Assembly (NCBI RefSeq): GCF_001570985.1
Contig: NZ_BCSS01000001.1
Coordinates: 62,001 to 126,000, forward strand
Length of the DNA: 64,000 bases
Direction of reading: 5' to 3'
DNA from: Janibacter limosus NBRC 16128
Lineage (GTDB): Bacteria; Actinomycetota; Actinomycetes; Actinomycetales; Dermatophilaceae
This document shows, one piece after another, positions 40,697 through 49,940 of the stretch. A program made the position numbers and the translations under genes. The first letter of the stretch is position 1. Each line of letters opens with the position of its first letter. Under the pieces are notes generated by a model. That model did not search any database. It was not told the origin of the DNA and saw nothing but the letters and a program-made list of their open reading frames with translations.

Positions 40697-41955
40697 GCGT
40701 CTGTGTCCTTGTCGACCAGGCCGAACCACTCGGCCGCGGTGTGCATGTCCTTGTCGCCGCGCCCCGAGAGGTTGACGAGGAGCAGGGCGTCCGGGCCGAG
40801 CTCCTTGCCCACGTCGAGCGCCGCGGCGAGGGCGTGCGCGGACTCGAGCGCCGGGATGATGCCCTCGGTGCGGCAGAGCAGCTGGAAGGCGTGCATCACC
40901 TGCTCGTCCGTGGCGTAGCGGTACTCGGCCCGCCCGCTGTCGCGCAGGTAGGAGTGCTCCGGCCCGACGCTGGGATAGTCCAGACCGGCCGAGATGGAGT
41001 GCGTCTCCAGCGTCTGACCCTCGTCGTCCTGCATGAGGTAGCTCATCGCGCCGTGCAGCACCCCGGGCTCCGCCGTGGCGAAGCGGGCAGCGTGACGCCC
41101 GGTGTCGATGCCGTCGCCGCCGGCCTCGACCCCGATCAGGCGAACACCCTCGTCGGTGACGAAGCGGTGGAAGATCCCCATGGCATTGGAACCGCCACCG
41201 ACACAGGCGATCACCGCGTCGGGCAGACGGCCGGTCAGCTCGAGGACCTGTCCGCGGGCCTCCTCGCCGATGATCTTGTGGAAGTCGCGGACCATCTCGG
41301 GGAAGGGGTGGGGTCCGGTGACGGTGCCGAGCACGTAGTGCGTGTGGTCGACATTGGTCACCCAGTCGCGCATGGCCTCGTTGATGGCGTCCTTGAGCGT
41401 CGCGCTGCCGTGCTCGACGGCCACGACGGTGGCGCCGAGGATCTTCATCCGCGCGACATTGAGGGCCTGCCGCTCGGTGTCGACCTTGCCCATGTAGATC
41501 GTGCACTCCAGGCCCATGAGCGCTGCGGCGGTGGCGGTGGCCACTCCGTGCTGCCCGGCCCCGGTCTCGGCGATGACCCGACGCTTGCCCATGCGCTTGG
41601 TCAGCAGCGTCTGGGCGAGCACGTTGTTGATCTTGTGGCTGCCCGTGTGGTTGAGGTCCTCGCGCTTGAGGATGATCCGGGCACCGCCGGCGTGCTCGGC
41701 GAAGCGCGGGACCTCGGTGATGATGCTCGGGCGACCCGTGTAGGTGCGGTGGAGCGTGGCCAGCTCGTCGATGAACTCGGGGTCGACCAGCGCCTTCTGC
41801 CGGGCCTCGTCCAGCTCCTCGAGCGCGGGGATGAGGGCCTCGGGGACATATCGCCCACCGAAGGCTCCGAAGCGGCCCGGGACGTGGACCTGCGCGGGGG
41901 TGGCCTCTGGCTGCTCGGTCGCTGGCTGCTCGGTGGTCATCTCGTCCTCACTCAT
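40693..41955 (-). CDS. trpB: Tryptophan synthase beta chain
   Basis: A 420-aa PLP enzyme that joins indole and serine. The PLP lysine lies in [32 protein letters not shown] and [13 protein letters not shown] (phosphate-binding glycines) follow. A short acidic extension (residues 1-25) precedes the usual [16 protein letters not shown] 41955 overlaps the trpC stop by ATGA. An ATG five codons in would also work. Confidence 0.97.
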   Translation of the reverse strand: MSEDEMTTEQPATEQPEATPAQVHVPGRFGAFGGRYVPEALIPALEELDEARQKALVDPEFIDELATLHRTYTGRPSIITEVPRFAEHAGGARIILKREDLNHTGSHKINNVLAQTLLTKRMGKRRVIAETGAGQHGVATATAAALMGLECTIYMGKVDTERQALNVARMKILGATVVAVEHGSATLKDAINEAMRDWVTNVDHTHYVLGTVTGPHPFPEMVRDFHKIIGEEARGQVLELTGRLPDAVIACVGGGSNAMGIFHRFVTDEGVRLIGVEAGGDGIDTGRHAARFATAEPGVLHGAMSYLMQDDEGQTLETHSISAGLDYPSVGPEHSYLRDSGRAEYRYATDEQVMHAFQLLCRTEGIIPALESAHALAAALDVGKELGPDALLLVNLSGRGDKDMHTAAEWFGLVDKDTDA

Positions 41956-42743
41956 GCGCGGGTTGCCGCCTCGATCATCGACCGGACTCCGGCAGCGGGG
42001 TCGCCACCGATGACGAGGGCCTCACCGACGAGGATCGCGTCGGCGCCGGCCCGCGCGAAGAGCGCGGCCTCCTGCGGCCCACGGACGCCGGACTCGGCGA
42101 CCCGCACGCACGAAGGGGGGATCAGCGGCGCCAGGCGGGCGAAGGTGTCGGTGTCGACGGCCAGCGTCTTGAGGTTGCGGTTGTTGACCCCGATGACCGT
42201 GGCACCTGCGTCGACCGCTCGCGTCGCCTCGGCCTCGTCGTGGACCTCGACGAGGCAGGTCATGCCGAGCGACCCGGCGAGCGCCATGAGATCGGCCAGG
42301 CGTCGGTCGTCCAGTGCCGCGACGATGAGCAGGATGATGTCCGCGCCGTGGGCGCGGGCCTCCCACACCTGGTACTCGCTGACCATGAAGTCCTTGCGCA
42401 GGACCGGCACATCGACCGCCGCACGCACGGCGTCGAGGTCCTCGAGGCTACCGTTGAAGCGGCGCTGCTCGGTGAGGACGGAGATGGCACTCGCTCCCCC
42501 GGCCTCGTAGGCACTGGCGAGCGCGGCGGGGTCGGGGATCTCCGCGAGCGCGCCCTTGCTCGGGCTGGTGCGCTTGACCTCCGCGACGACGGAGAGTCCG
42601 GGGCTGCGCAGGAGCGCCTCCGCGTCCCGCGGGGCAGGCATCCCGTCGCACTGCCGCTGCAGGCGCTCGAGCGAGGTGTGGGCCTCGCGTCCGGCGAGGT
42701 CTTCACGGACCCCTGCGATGATCTGGTCGAGGACGCTGGGCAT
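41952..42743 (-). CDS. trpC: Indole-3-glycerol phosphate synthase
   Basis: A 263-aa TIM barrel closing the indole ring in tryptophan synthesis. [13 protein letters not shown] carries the catalytic lysine and phosphate loop, [26 protein letters not shown] and [11 protein letters not shown] are standard, and VAESGV ends the barrel. ATG 42743 is 10 bases after the end of the upstream membrane protein gene and lies 6 bases after TAGCCT, so trpCBA may have its own leaderless promoter besides readthrough from trpE. Confidence 0.97.
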   Translation of the reverse strand: MPSVLDQIIAGVREDLAGREAHTSLERLQRQCDGMPAPRDAEALLRSPGLSVVAEVKRTSPSKGALAEIPDPAALASAYEAGGASAISVLTEQRRFNGSLEDLDAVRAAVDVPVLRKDFMVSEYQVWEARAHGADIILLIVAALDDRRLADLMALAGSLGMTCLVEVHDEAEATRAVDAGATVIGVNNRNLKTLAVDTDTFARLAPLIPPSCVRVAESGVRGPQEAALFARAGADAILVGEALVIGGDPAAGVRSMIEAATRA

Positions 42744-42749
42744 GACGAC

Positions 42750-42755
42750 AGGCTA
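42750..42755 (-). promoter_or_regulatory. Possible internal -10 TAGCCT for trpCBA
   Basis: TAGCCT, GTCGTC, ATG 42743. The first three bases are also the TAG stop of the upstream gene, so the hexamer could partly be chance. Confidence 0.35.
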
Positions 42756-43343
42756 GTCGACGCTCGGGTCGTCCCCGAGGGTGACCCGGTCCCAGTCGGA
42801 GTCCACGCGCTCGCCGCGCTCTCCGCTGACCGAGTCGGCGTCCGGATCGGTACCCGGCCGCTCGTACTTGCGGCCCAGACCGCCCCAGCGGCGCCCGCCG
42901 ACGATGCCGCCCACGAGGGCGAGCAGCAGGATCAGTGCCGCCAAGATCGCGATCCATGGCCAGGCCGTGGCGGAGCCCGTGGACTCGAGGGTCGCCGTCC
43001 CACCGGAGTGGGTCGCGGCGGCGGTGCCGAGCACGTGCGGCGCATCGACGATGGCACGGACCGACAGTGCGGCCACCCCAGCGGCAACCAACCCCAGGAT
43101 CGCCAGGGAGATCCAGCGCGCCACCCGGCCCGAGGTCGTCGCCGCGATCGCGGCGGCCATCGCCACCAGCGCCAGGCCGGCCAGTCCCGGCGCGGCCTCG
43201 GTGCCGATCGCAGAGGTGCGCACCGGTCCGGCCACCCCGTCGACGGTGCCGGTGATCCACTCGGCGCGGCCGGCGGCGAGCAGCACGATGCCGCCGGCGA
43301 TCGCCAGCAGCACGACGACGAGCTTGCGACCCAGCAGCTTCAT
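42753..43343 (-). CDS. Tryptophan-operon-associated membrane protein (Trp_oprn_chp, TIGR02234)
   Basis: A 196-aa protein with four membrane helices, beginning RKLVVVLLAIAGGIVLLAAGRAEWITGT, typical of the TIGR02234 family found between trpE and trpC in actinobacteria. The tail from residue 150 is cytoplasmic, charged and ends with an acidic run. Function is not known; a role in tryptophan transport or sensing is only suggested by position. ATG 43343 overlaps the trpE stop by ATGA. Confidence 0.9.
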   Translation of the reverse strand: MKLLGRKLVVVLLAIAGGIVLLAAGRAEWITGTVDGVAGPVRTSAIGTEAAPGLAGLALVAMAAAIAATTSGRVARWISLAILGLVAAGVAALSVRAIVDAPHVLGTAAATHSGGTATLESTGSATAWPWIAILAALILLLALVGGIVGGRRWGGLGRKYERPGTDPDADSVSGERGERVDSDWDRVTLGDDPSVD

Positions 43344-44911
43344 CGGGCGTCTCCGACCGGGCGGACCGCTCGCGCGGACGCGACCGCAGCCAGGGCGCTC
43401 CCCGCCTTGTGGACGGTCTCCTCCTGCTCGAGGCTCGGCACGGAGTCGGCGACGATCCCGGCGCCTGCCTGCACGTGGGCGACGCCGTCCTTGACCAGCG
43501 CCGTACGGATGGCGATCGCCATGTCCATGTCGCCGTGAAAGTCGAGGTAGCCGACGACTCCCCCGTAGATGCCGCGGCGACTGCGCTCGTACTGCTCGAT
43601 GAGCTGGAGGGCACGCGGCTTCGGCGCCCCGGAGAGGGTGCCCGCCGGGAAGGTGGCCACGAGGACGTCGAAGGCGTCGACCCCCTTCGCCATCTCGCCG
43701 ACGACGGTCGACTCGAGGTGGATGACATGGCTGTAGCGACGCAGGTTCATGAACTCGACGCAGTCGACCGTGCCGGCCGTGCAGACCCGCTGGAGGTCAT
43801 TGCGTCCCAGGTCGACGAGCATGACGTGCTCGGAGCGCTCCTTGGGGTCCCCGATGAGGTCCTCCTCGAGCTGCAGGTCGTGCTCGAGCGACTTCCCGCG
43901 CGGACGCGTGCCCGCGATCGGGTGGGTGATGGCCCGCCGGCCCGTGACCTTGACGAGGGCCTCCGGCGAGGACCCGACGACCTCGTAGACCGAGCCGTCG
44001 GGGTGCGGCAGCCGCACGAAGTACATGTAGGGGCTGGGGTTGCTGCGGCGCAGAGCGCGGTAGACCTCGAGCGCGTCGACCGGGCAGGGCATGGAGAATC
44101 GCTGGGAGAGGACGACCTGGAAGACCTCGCCCGCGCGGATGTCCTCCTTGGCCTGCTCGACGATCTCCTCGAAGCGTTCGACGCTCACATCGCTGGTCAC
44201 CTCGGTCCGGGCCGCCGCGACCAGGTCCGGGTCGACGGTCGCCACGGTGCTGGGTGCGGGTGCGGCCAGCCGCTCGGTCATCGAGTCAAGGCGCTCGACG
44301 GCGTCCTGCCACGCCTCCTCGACCCGCTCGTCGGTGTCGTCGTAGTTGACGACATTGGCGACAAGCAGGAGCGAGCCGTCGCTGTGGTCCAGCACTGCCA
44401 CATCGGTGGCGAGCATCATGCCCAGCTCCGGCACGCCCAGGACGTCGGGGAGCTCGGACGGCACCTTTTCCCAGCGACGGACGGCGTCGTAGGAGATGGC
44501 ACCGACCATCCCACCGGTCAGCGACGGCAACCCGTCGATCGGGTCGGTGGACAGTGCCTCGAGGGTGGCGCGCAGGGCTGCGGTCGGGTCGCCGTCGGTG
44601 GGGACACCGACCGGCGGCTCGCCGATCCAGTGGGCCTGCCCGTCGAGCTCGGTGAGCGTGGCACGGCTCTGCGCGCCGATGATCGACCACCGCGACCAGA
44701 CCCCACCGTGCTCAGCGGACTCCAGCAGGAAGGTGCCCGGTGCGTCACCGGCGAGCTTGCGGTACACGCCGACGGGTGTCTCACCATCGGCGACGAGGCG
44801 CCGCACCACGGGCACCACCCGGCGATCGCGCGCCAGGACCTGGAAGGTGTCGAGGTCCGGCCAGGTACGCCCGGGCGTCAGGTCGGGCAGCGCCGTCTCA
44901 GCGGCGGTCAT
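43340..44911 (-). CDS. trpE: Anthranilate synthase component I
   Basis: A 523-aa chorismate-using enzyme. [19 protein letters not shown] includes the LLES motif of the tryptophan feedback site, and the catalytic core has [34 protein letters not shown]-type residues (IAGTRPRG), [10 protein letters not shown] and [12 protein letters not shown]. The glutamine amidotransferase partner TrpG is not in the window. ATG 44911 overlaps the hisI stop by ATGA, so no leader peptide or attenuator can precede it; control must be by feedback or at the hisI promoter. Confidence 0.97.
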   Translation of the reverse strand: MTAAETALPDLTPGRTWPDLDTFQVLARDRRVVPVVRRLVADGETPVGVYRKLAGDAPGTFLLESAEHGGVWSRWSIIGAQSRATLTELDGQAHWIGEPPVGVPTDGDPTAALRATLEALSTDPIDGLPSLTGGMVGAISYDAVRRWEKVPSELPDVLGVPELGMMLATDVAVLDHSDGSLLLVANVVNYDDTDERVEEAWQDAVERLDSMTERLAAPAPSTVATVDPDLVAAARTEVTSDVSVERFEEIVEQAKEDIRAGEVFQVVLSQRFSMPCPVDALEVYRALRRSNPSPYMYFVRLPHPDGSVYEVVGSSPEALVKVTGRRAITHPIAGTRPRGKSLEHDLQLEEDLIGDPKERSEHVMLVDLGRNDLQRVCTAGTVDCVEFMNLRRYSHVIHLESTVVGEMAKGVDAFDVLVATFPAGTLSGAPKPRALQLIEQYERSRRGIYGGVVGYLDFHGDMDMAIAIRTALVKDGVAHVQAGAGIVADSVPSLEQEETVHKAGSALAAVASARAVRPVGDAR

Positions 44912-45291
44912 CGCGACTCCCCCACGACGGCCCCGAGGTCCCCGGCATCGAAGCAGGTGTGGTCGCCGGTGTGGCACGCGGCGCCCACCTGGTCGACCCG
45001 CACGAGCAGGGCATCCCCGTCGCAGTCGATCGCGACCGAACGCACGTGCTGGACGTGCCCGGACGTGTCCCCCTTGCGCCAGTACTCCTGACGGCTGCGG
45101 GACCAGAAGGTCACCCGCCCGCCGGTCAGGGTGCGGTGCACGGCCTCGTCGTCCATCCACCCGAGCATGAGCACCTCACCGGTGTCGTGCTGCTGGATGA
45201 TGGCCGCGACGAGGCCGGCGGAGTCGCGGCGCAGCCGGGTCGCGAGCTGCTCGGGCAGGGGCGAGGACGAAGGGGTGGACACCCTTGGCAT
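44908..45291 (-). CDS. hisI: Phosphoribosyl-AMP cyclohydrolase
   Basis: A 127-aa zinc enzyme of histidine synthesis. [45 protein letters not shown] and [12 protein letters not shown] carry the metal ligands and substrate residues. It is the single-domain form, without the HisE fusion. ATG 45291 has GGAGG 9-10 bases upstream; a GTG three codons later is possible. It starts the hisI-trp operon. Confidence 0.95.
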   Translation of the reverse strand: MPRVSTPSSSPLPEQLATRLRRDSAGLVAAIIQQHDTGEVLMLGWMDDEAVHRTLTGGRVTFWSRSRQEYWRKGDTSGHVQHVRSVAIDCDGDALLVRVDQVGAACHTGDHTCFDAGDLGAVVGESR

Positions 45292-45372
45292 TCTGGCACT
45301 TCCTCCACAGGCGACGACGAACCGCCCACGCGGCCACCCTTCCCGCGCATCGCCCTGCCGTCCGCTCGGGGT

Positions 45373-45378
45373 TACGCT
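45373..45378 (+). promoter_or_regulatory. -10 hexamer TACGCT for the TIGR03085 gene
   Basis: TACGCT 41 bases before ATG 45420 would give a leader of about 35 bases holding GGAGG. Confidence 0.4.
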
Positions 45379-45419
45379 GCACAGTCAGTCACCACTCCTC
45401 TCTCCCTCTCGGAGGCCCG

Positions 45420-46058
45420 ATGATCCGCCACGCCCGCGCCGAGCGCTCTGCCCTGTGCGACACCCTCCTGCGGGTGGGGCCGGACGTCTCCACGCTGTGT
45501 GGCGACTGGACCAGCGCCGATCTGCTGGCCCATCTCCTCGTCCGGGAGGGCCGACCTGACCAGGCCGCCGGGATCCTCGCAGCGCCGCTCGCAGGCCGCA
45601 CCGAGGCAGCGATGGCCGCGCTGCTGCGGGACAACGACTTCGAGACGCTCGTGGAGCGGTTGCGCAAGGGACCGCCGCGCTGGCATCCGATGAGCCTCCC
45701 CCTGGTCGACGAGCAGGCCAACCTCGTCGAGATGTTCGTCCACCACGAGGACGTCCTGCGGGCGGATCTGGGCGCCCCGCGGCGCTCATTGGACCCGGCC
45801 ATGGTCTCCGCGTTGGGTGACCGCCTCGCCGTCATGGCCAAGATGCTCTTCCGCCGGACCACGGGTGCCGACCTCGAGCTCGTCACGGCCAAGCGCCGCA
45901 CGCGGGTCGGGTCCGGCAAGGGTCCGGTCGTGGAGATCCACGGCCGCCCCGGCGAGATCATCCTCTTCGGTTTCGGCCGCCAGGCCGTGGCGGAGGTCGA
46001 GCTCATCGGGCCTCCGGAGGCCGTCGAGGTCGTGCGCACCACCCGCTACGGCGTCTGA
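45420..46058 (+). CDS. TIGR03085 family protein (DinB/MDMPI-like metal-binding fold)
   Basis: A 212-aa protein common in actinobacteria. The N-terminal four-helix part is related to mycothiol-dependent maleylpyruvate isomerase: RHARAERSALCDTLLRVGPD, LCGDWTSADLLAHLLVREGRPD (with the usual histidine) and VEMFVHHEDVLRA (HHED), supplying three metal ligands. A C-terminal SCP2-like part follows. Function is unknown. ATG 45420 has GGAGG 5 bases upstream. It stands on the opposite strand between hisI and hisF, breaking the his run. Confidence 0.85.
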   Translation: MIRHARAERSALCDTLLRVGPDVSTLCGDWTSADLLAHLLVREGRPDQAAGILAAPLAGRTEAAMAALLRDNDFETLVERLRKGPPRWHPMSLPLVDEQANLVEMFVHHEDVLRADLGAPRRSLDPAMVSALGDRLAVMAKMLFRRTTGADLELVTAKRRTRVGSGKGPVVEIHGRPGEIILFGFGRQAVAEVELIGPPEAVEVVRTTRYGV

Positions 46059-46062
46059 CCCC

Positions 46063-46851
46063 TCAGTCGGCTCGTCCCCGACGCACCGGGTAACCGCTGG
46101 CGTCGAGAGCGTCCTTGGCCTCACCGATCGAGACCTCGCCGAAGTGGAAGATGCTGGCGGCGAGGACCGCGTCGGCGCCCGCCTCGACTGCGGGCGGCAT
46201 GTGCGCGGCCGAGCCGGCACCTCCGCTCGCGATGACCGGGATGCTCACCTCGGCGCGCACGGCCCGGATGAGCTCGAGGTCGAAGCCTGCCTTGGTGCCG
46301 TCGGCGTCCATGGAGTTGAGCAGGATCTCGCCCGCCCCCAGCTGCGCCGCGCGCGCGCACCACTCGATGGCGTCGACGCCGGTGCGCGTCCGTCCGCCGT
46401 GGGTGGTGACCTCGAAGCCTCCTGCGAGGGAGCCGTCTGCGGCGGTGCGACGGCGCACATCGGCCGAGAGCACCAGGACCTGGGCACCGAAGCGGTCGGC
46501 CACCTCGCTGATCAGCTCGGGCCGGTTGATCGCGGCCGTGTTGACGCCGACCTTGTCCGCGCCACAGCGCAGGAGTCGGTCGACGTCCTCGACGGTGCGC
46601 ACTCCCCCGCCCACCGTGAGCGGGATGAAGACCTCCTCCGCGGTGCGGGTCACGACGTCATAGGTCGTCGAGCGGTCGGAGCTGCTCGCGGTCACGTCGA
46701 GGAAGGTCAGCTCGTCGGCGCCCTCGCGCCCGTACCGTCGAGCGAGCTCGACGGGGTCGCCCGCGTCACGCAGGTTTTCGAAGTTGACGCCCTTGACGAC
46801 CCGTCCGGCGTCGACGTCGAGGCAGGGGATGACACGCACGGCGAGAGACAC
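46063..46851 (-). CDS. hisF: Imidazole glycerol phosphate synthase, cyclase subunit
   Basis: A 262-aa half-barrel-repeat enzyme. [16 protein letters not shown] has the catalytic aspartate, [23 protein letters not shown] and the second aspartate in [17 protein letters not shown], and [13 protein letters not shown] closes the barrel. It takes ammonia from HisH, absent here. GTG 46851 follows TAGGCT by 6 bases, pointing to a leaderless mRNA. Confidence 0.97.
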   Translation of the reverse strand: MSLAVRVIPCLDVDAGRVVKGVNFENLRDAGDPVELARRYGREGADELTFLDVTASSSDRSTTYDVVTRTAEEVFIPLTVGGGVRTVEDVDRLLRCGADKVGVNTAAINRPELISEVADRFGAQVLVLSADVRRRTAADGSLAGGFEVTTHGGRTRTGVDAIEWCARAAQLGAGEILLNSMDADGTKAGFDLELIRAVRAEVSIPVIASGGAGSAAHMPPAVEAGADAVLAASIFHFGEVSIGEAKDALDASGYPVRRGRAD

Positions 46852-46857
46852 ACGGGC

Positions 46858-46863
46858 AGCCTA
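46858..46863 (-). promoter_or_regulatory. -10 hexamer TAGGCT of leaderless hisF
   Basis: TAGGCT, GCCCGT, GTG 46851. The divergent kinase gene has its own hexamer 15 bases away. Confidence 0.55.
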
Positions 46864-46877
46864 CCGAGAGCGACGGA

Positions 46878-46883
46878 TACGCT
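46878..46883 (+). promoter_or_regulatory. -10 hexamer TACGCT for the uridine-kinase-like gene
   Basis: TACGCT, eight bases, ATG 46892; no ribosome site is present, so a leaderless mRNA is likely. Confidence 0.45.
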
Positions 46884-46891
46884 TCGGCGCG

Positions 46892-47470
46892 ATGTCGCCC
46901 CTCGAGCAGATCCTCGCCCACGCCGCCGCCGGCCCACCCTCCTGCGGCGTCGTCCGCGTCATTGCGATCGACGGGCGCAGCGGGTCAGGCAAGACCTCGC
47001 TCGCTGGTGAGGTGGCTCGGGAGTGGGGAGCCCCGGTCGTCTCGATGGATGCGATCTATCCCGGTTGGTCGGGCCTCGCCGCCGCCACTCCCCTGCTGGT
47101 CACCCACGTCCTGCAGCCGCTGGCCGAGGGCGGGCACCCCGTCGTCCCCACCTGGGACTGGCTCGCCGACCGGTCGGGGCCGGTCCTGCCCCTGGGCGTC
47201 GACGATCGGTTGGTCATCGAGGGATGCGGGTCGAGCGTCGGTGCGGCAGCACGCCTCGAGGGCACGCGGGTGTGGCTCGACGGTCCCGCGGACCTGCGTC
47301 GCCAGCGTGCGCTCGACCGCGACGGCGCGGTCTTCGCCGAGCACTGGGAGATGTGGGCGGAGCAGGAGGCAGCCCTCTTCGCCGCTGATCGCACCCGCGA
47401 GCGAGCCCACCTCACGTTCGGGATGTCCCCCGCAGGGGGACCCGTCGACGATCGACCTACCGGCCGATGA
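46892..47470 (+). CDS. P-loop NTPase, uridine-kinase-like
   Basis: A 192-aa nucleotide-binding protein. VIAIDGRSGSGKTSLAGEV is a Walker A motif at about residues 24-42; VVSMDAIYPGWSGL has the DxxYxGW pattern seen in actinobacterial uridine kinase-like proteins, and VIEGCGSS is the Walker B-like strand. It probably phosphorylates a small molecule, but the substrate is unknown. Its last 14 bases overlap the convergent PH-domain gene. Confidence 0.78.
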   Translation: MSPLEQILAHAAAGPPSCGVVRVIAIDGRSGSGKTSLAGEVAREWGAPVVSMDAIYPGWSGLAAATPLLVTHVLQPLAEGGHPVVPTWDWLADRSGPVLPLGVDDRLVIEGCGSSVGAAARLEGTRVWLDGPADLRRQRALDRDGAVFAEHWEMWAEQEAALFAADRTRERAHLTFGMSPAGGPVDDRPTGR

Positions 47471-47891
47471 GATCGGCGAGGCGCTGCGCCTCGTCGATGG
47501 ACCCCGCACCGTCGGATCGCTGGATCGCCATGACCGCCACGTCCATCCCGTCGGCCAGGTCGAGCCGGGGCCAGGGCATCCCCTGGGAGAAGCGGACGGC
47601 CGTGATGTCCTCCCACGCCACCAGCTCGCCCGGGCCGAGGTTGCGCACCCAGAGCCCCTCGGCTGTCGGTCGCGCGTGGATCGTCGCGTAGCGAGTCATG
47701 AAGACGGCGACACCGCCCCCGATCAGGACACACGTGACGCGGTCCATGATCCCGAAGCGCTCAGGCATCGCGATGGCCAGCACGACCGAGCCCACGAGGA
47801 TCGCCGCGCCGAGGGTGGCCGACACGACTCGACCTCGGGTGGGGCGGAAGGTGGGAGCGCTCGCCCTGTCCGGCAGTGTCAAAGTCGGCAC
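47457..47891 (-). CDS. Bacterial PH-domain membrane protein
   Basis: A 144-aa protein with two hydrophobic helices (ATLGAAILVGSVVLAIAM and VTCVLIGGGVAVFMTRYA) and a small soluble domain, ARPTAEGLWVRNLGPGELVAWEDITAVRF-like (GELVAWEDITAVRF), typical of the bPH_6 family that follows hisG in many actinobacteria. Function unknown. GTG 47891 overlaps the hisG end by 13 bases. Confidence 0.78.
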   Translation of the reverse strand: MPTLTLPDRASAPTFRPTRGRVVSATLGAAILVGSVVLAIAMPERFGIMDRVTCVLIGGGVAVFMTRYATIHARPTAEGLWVRNLGPGELVAWEDITAVRFSQGMPWPRLDLADGMDVAVMAIQRSDGAGSIDEAQRLADLIGR

Positions 47892-48718
47892 GCGGAGATC
47901 TCGGTGACCAGGATCGCCCGCGCGCCCAGGTCGTAGAGCTCGTCCATGATCCGGTTGGTCCGACCCCGCGGGACCATCGAGCGCACGGCACACCAGCGCT
48001 CGTCGTGCAGGGTGCTGACCGTCGGCGACTCGAGGCCCGGCGTCAGCTGCACGGCCTGCTCCACGAGCTCCGCGGGGCAGTCGTAGTCGAGGAGCACGTA
48101 CTCGCGGGCGGTCACGACACCCTTGATGCGGCGGTGGAGCACATCGATGCCGGCCTCGCTGGCGTCGCTGCGGCGGATGAGCACCGCCTCGCTGCGCAGG
48201 ATCGGCTCACCGAAGACCTCCAGACCCTGCTGGCGAAGCGTGGTTCCCGTCTCGACGACATCCGCGATGGCGTCGGCGACGCCGAGCGTGATGGCGGTCT
48301 CGACGGCTCCGTCCAGACGCACGACCTCCGCGGTGACCCCCTTCGCCGCCAGGTGGTCACGCACGAGGCCGGAGTACGAGGTCGCCACCCGGCGCCCGTC
48401 GAGGTCGGCCGCGCTGCTCGCCTCACCGGGACGGCCCGCGAAGCGGAAGGTCGACCCGCCGAAGCCCAGGCCCATGACCTCGGTGGCTGCGGACCCGGAG
48501 TCCAGGAGCAGGTCGCGACCGGTGATGCCGGCGTCGACCTGGCCCTTGCCGACGTACAGCGCGACATCCCGCGGACGCAGGTAGAAGAACTCGACGTCGT
48601 TGTCCGGGTCGGCGACGATCAGCTCCTTGCTGTCGCGGCGGACGCGGTATCCCGACTCGCGGAGCATCTCGACGGCGGGTTCGGACAGGGAGCCCTTGTT
48701 GGGCACAGCGATGCGCAC
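47879..48718 (-). CDS. hisG: ATP phosphoribosyltransferase, long form
   Basis: A 279-aa first enzyme of histidine synthesis. VRIAVPNKGSLSEPAVEML opens the protein, DVALYVGKGQVDAGITGRD follows, and LGVADAIADVVETGTTLRQQGL is the PRPP loop region. About 70 C-terminal residues (YVLLDYDCPAELVEQAVQL to the end) form the ACT-like regulatory domain bound by histidine, so this is the long hexameric type. GTG 48718 is 10 bases after the hisE stop. Confidence 0.96.
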   Translation of the reverse strand: MRIAVPNKGSLSEPAVEMLRESGYRVRRDSKELIVADPDNDVEFFYLRPRDVALYVGKGQVDAGITGRDLLLDSGSAATEVMGLGFGGSTFRFAGRPGEASSAADLDGRRVATSYSGLVRDHLAAKGVTAEVVRLDGAVETAITLGVADAIADVVETGTTLRQQGLEVFGEPILRSEAVLIRRSDASEAGIDVLHRRIKGVVTAREYVLLDYDCPAELVEQAVQLTPGLESPTVSTLHDERWCAVRSMVPRGRTNRIMDELYDLGARAILVTEISACRL

Positions 48719-48728
48719 GGCGGTCCTC

Positions 48729-48992
48729 TCAGAGGTGGGTGTAGACGTCTTCGACGGTGAGGCCACCGTCGATCATCAACACCTGCAGGTGGTAGAGCAG
48801 CTGACTGATCTCCTCGGCCAGCTCCTCCTTGCTCTCGTACTCCGCCGCCATCCAGACCTCGGCGGCCTCTTCGACGATCTTTTTGCCGATGGCATGGGTC
48901 CCGGCGTCCAGCTGCGCCACGGTGCCCGATCCCTCCGGCCGCTCGGCGGCCTTGCGGGAGAGTTCGTCGAAGAGGGTCTCGAAGGTCTTCAC
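48729..48992 (-). CDS. hisE: Phosphoribosyl-ATP pyrophosphatase
   Basis: An 87-aa all-helical MazG-like enzyme for the second step of histidine synthesis. [21 protein letters not shown] and [15 protein letters not shown] carry the glutamates that bind magnesium. A TAGGCT hexamer ends 8 bases before GTG 48992, so hisE-hisG may start their own transcript at the end of the transporter gene. Confidence 0.95.
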   Translation of the reverse strand: MKTFETLFDELSRKAAERPEGSGTVAQLDAGTHAIGKKIVEEAAEVWMAAEYESKEELAEEISQLLYHLQVLMIDGGLTVEDVYTHL

Positions 48993-49000
48993 GGGAGTCC

Positions 49001-49006
49001 AGCCTA
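49001..49006 (-). promoter_or_regulatory. Possible -10 TAGGCT for hisEG
   Basis: TAGGCT, eight bases, GTG 48992. It overlaps the stop of the transporter gene at 49004. Confidence 0.4.
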
Positions 49007-49717
49007 GTTCGCTGGTGACGGTGCGCCGCCCGCGGGTTCACCGTCCGGACGCTCGATGCGTGAGGCGCGCAGCCAGACGAAGAAGCCGTAGAGCACGAAG
49101 GCGGCGTAGATCGCGTACAGGACGGCGGTGGGCAGGTAGTCGCTGTGCCACAGCAGGGGCACGCCGACGAGGTCGACCCCGATCCAGATGAGCCAGAACT
49201 CGTTCCAGCCCCGCGCCATGGCGTAGGTCGCCAGCAGCGAGCCCATGAAGATCCAGGCGTCGGCGACGTGGTACCACCTCGGGGCAGGCCAGCCGGCACC
49301 GAGCATGGAGAAGACCTGTTGCACGACGACGACCCCGATGACCATCGTCACCGCGAGCCCCACCCGCTCGGCCCAGGTCGCCCAGCGCGGAGTGATCGCG
49401 TGCGCGTGTCCGGAGTGGTCGGCCTGCTTGACCTGTCGCCAGCGCCACCAGCCGTAGAGCGAGGTGATGATGAAGAAGATCTGGCGGGCGGACTGCCCGA
49501 AGAGCGGCGCCTTGTCGTCGACACCCATCGTGACGCCGATGTAGACGAAGAAGAGGATCGCGTTGCCGACGATCCCGATGGGCCAGGCCCACACCTTGCG
49601 CAGCATCCCGCCGACCGCCGAGGCGAGGCCGAAGGAGATCCCGATGACCTCCATGAGCGAGAGGCGATAGCCGGCGATGTCGACGCCGGCCGAGTAGATC
49701 CATTCGATGATGGACAT
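49004..49717 (-). CDS. ribM: PnuC-family vitamin transporter, probable riboflavin importer RibM (PnuX)
   Basis: A 237-aa membrane protein with about seven helices and the PnuC fold: [19 protein letters not shown] in the N-terminal half, [14 protein letters not shown], and [16 protein letters not shown]. Many annotation pipelines name this nicotinamide riboside transporter PnuC. The FMN riboswitch ending 16 bases upstream indicates instead the actinobacterial branch RibM, a facilitator of riboflavin uptake. ATG 49717 has AAGGA 7 bases upstream, close to the aptamer, so control is probably at translation. The tail after the last helix is rich in A, G and P. Confidence 0.88.
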   Translation of the reverse strand: MSIIEWIYSAGVDIAGYRLSLMEVIGISFGLASAVGGMLRKVWAWPIGIVGNAILFFVYIGVTMGVDDKAPLFGQSARQIFFIITSLYGWWRWRQVKQADHSGHAHAITPRWATWAERVGLAVTMVIGVVVVQQVFSMLGAGWPAPRWYHVADAWIFMGSLLATYAMARGWNEFWLIWIGVDLVGVPLLWHSDYLPTAVLYAIYAAFVLYGFFVWLRASRIERPDGEPAGGAPSPAN

Positions 49718-49733
49718 GCGTCGTCCTTGTCCG

Positions 49734-49864
49734 CACGCGCCGCTCTCATCCGGACTTTGACCGTCGGCCCCGGGGTTCTGGACCGGAGTTCACCGTCTGC
49801 CTCAGCAGCCGGGTCGCGGGCTCTCACCGCCGGTTCGGATTTTCACCGAGTCACGTGGCACGTG
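49734..49864 (-). promoter_or_regulatory. FMN riboswitch (RFN element)
   Basis: The minus-strand sequence follows the RFN consensus: P1 arms CACGTGCC (49864-49857) and GGCGCGTG (49741-49734) pair fully with one G-T; GGTGAAAATCC, GAACCGGCGGT, GAGAGCCCGCGA, GCCGACGGTCAAAGTCCGG and ATGAGAG appear in the right order. FMN binding would hide the AAGGA ribosome site only 5 bases past P1. Confidence 0.95.
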
Positions 49865-49869
49865 CAGGG

Positions 49870-49900
49870 ATATTGTGCGAAGGGCGGGACCTCCAGGCAA
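49870..49900 (-). promoter_or_regulatory. Candidate promoter for the riboswitch transcript
   Basis: TTGCCT (49900-49895) and CAATAT (49875-49870) with a 19-base gap would start RNA near 49863, exactly at the 5' end of P1. An alternative -10 is TATCGT at 49930-49925. Confidence 0.4.
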
Positions 49901-49928
49901 TTCCGCGGTTCCGTGATGCGCGACACGA

Positions 49929-49934
49929 TAGGTT
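49929..49934 (+). promoter_or_regulatory. -10 hexamer TAGGTT of a leaderless gene
   Basis: TAGGTT, six bases, GTG 49941. No ribosome site is present before the GTG. Confidence 0.5.
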
Positions 49935-49940
49935 CGGCTG

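Noticed and set aside
45292-45419. T-box or attenuator before hisI
   Set aside because: No T-box sequence and no leader peptide rich in His or Trp codons is visible on the minus strand.
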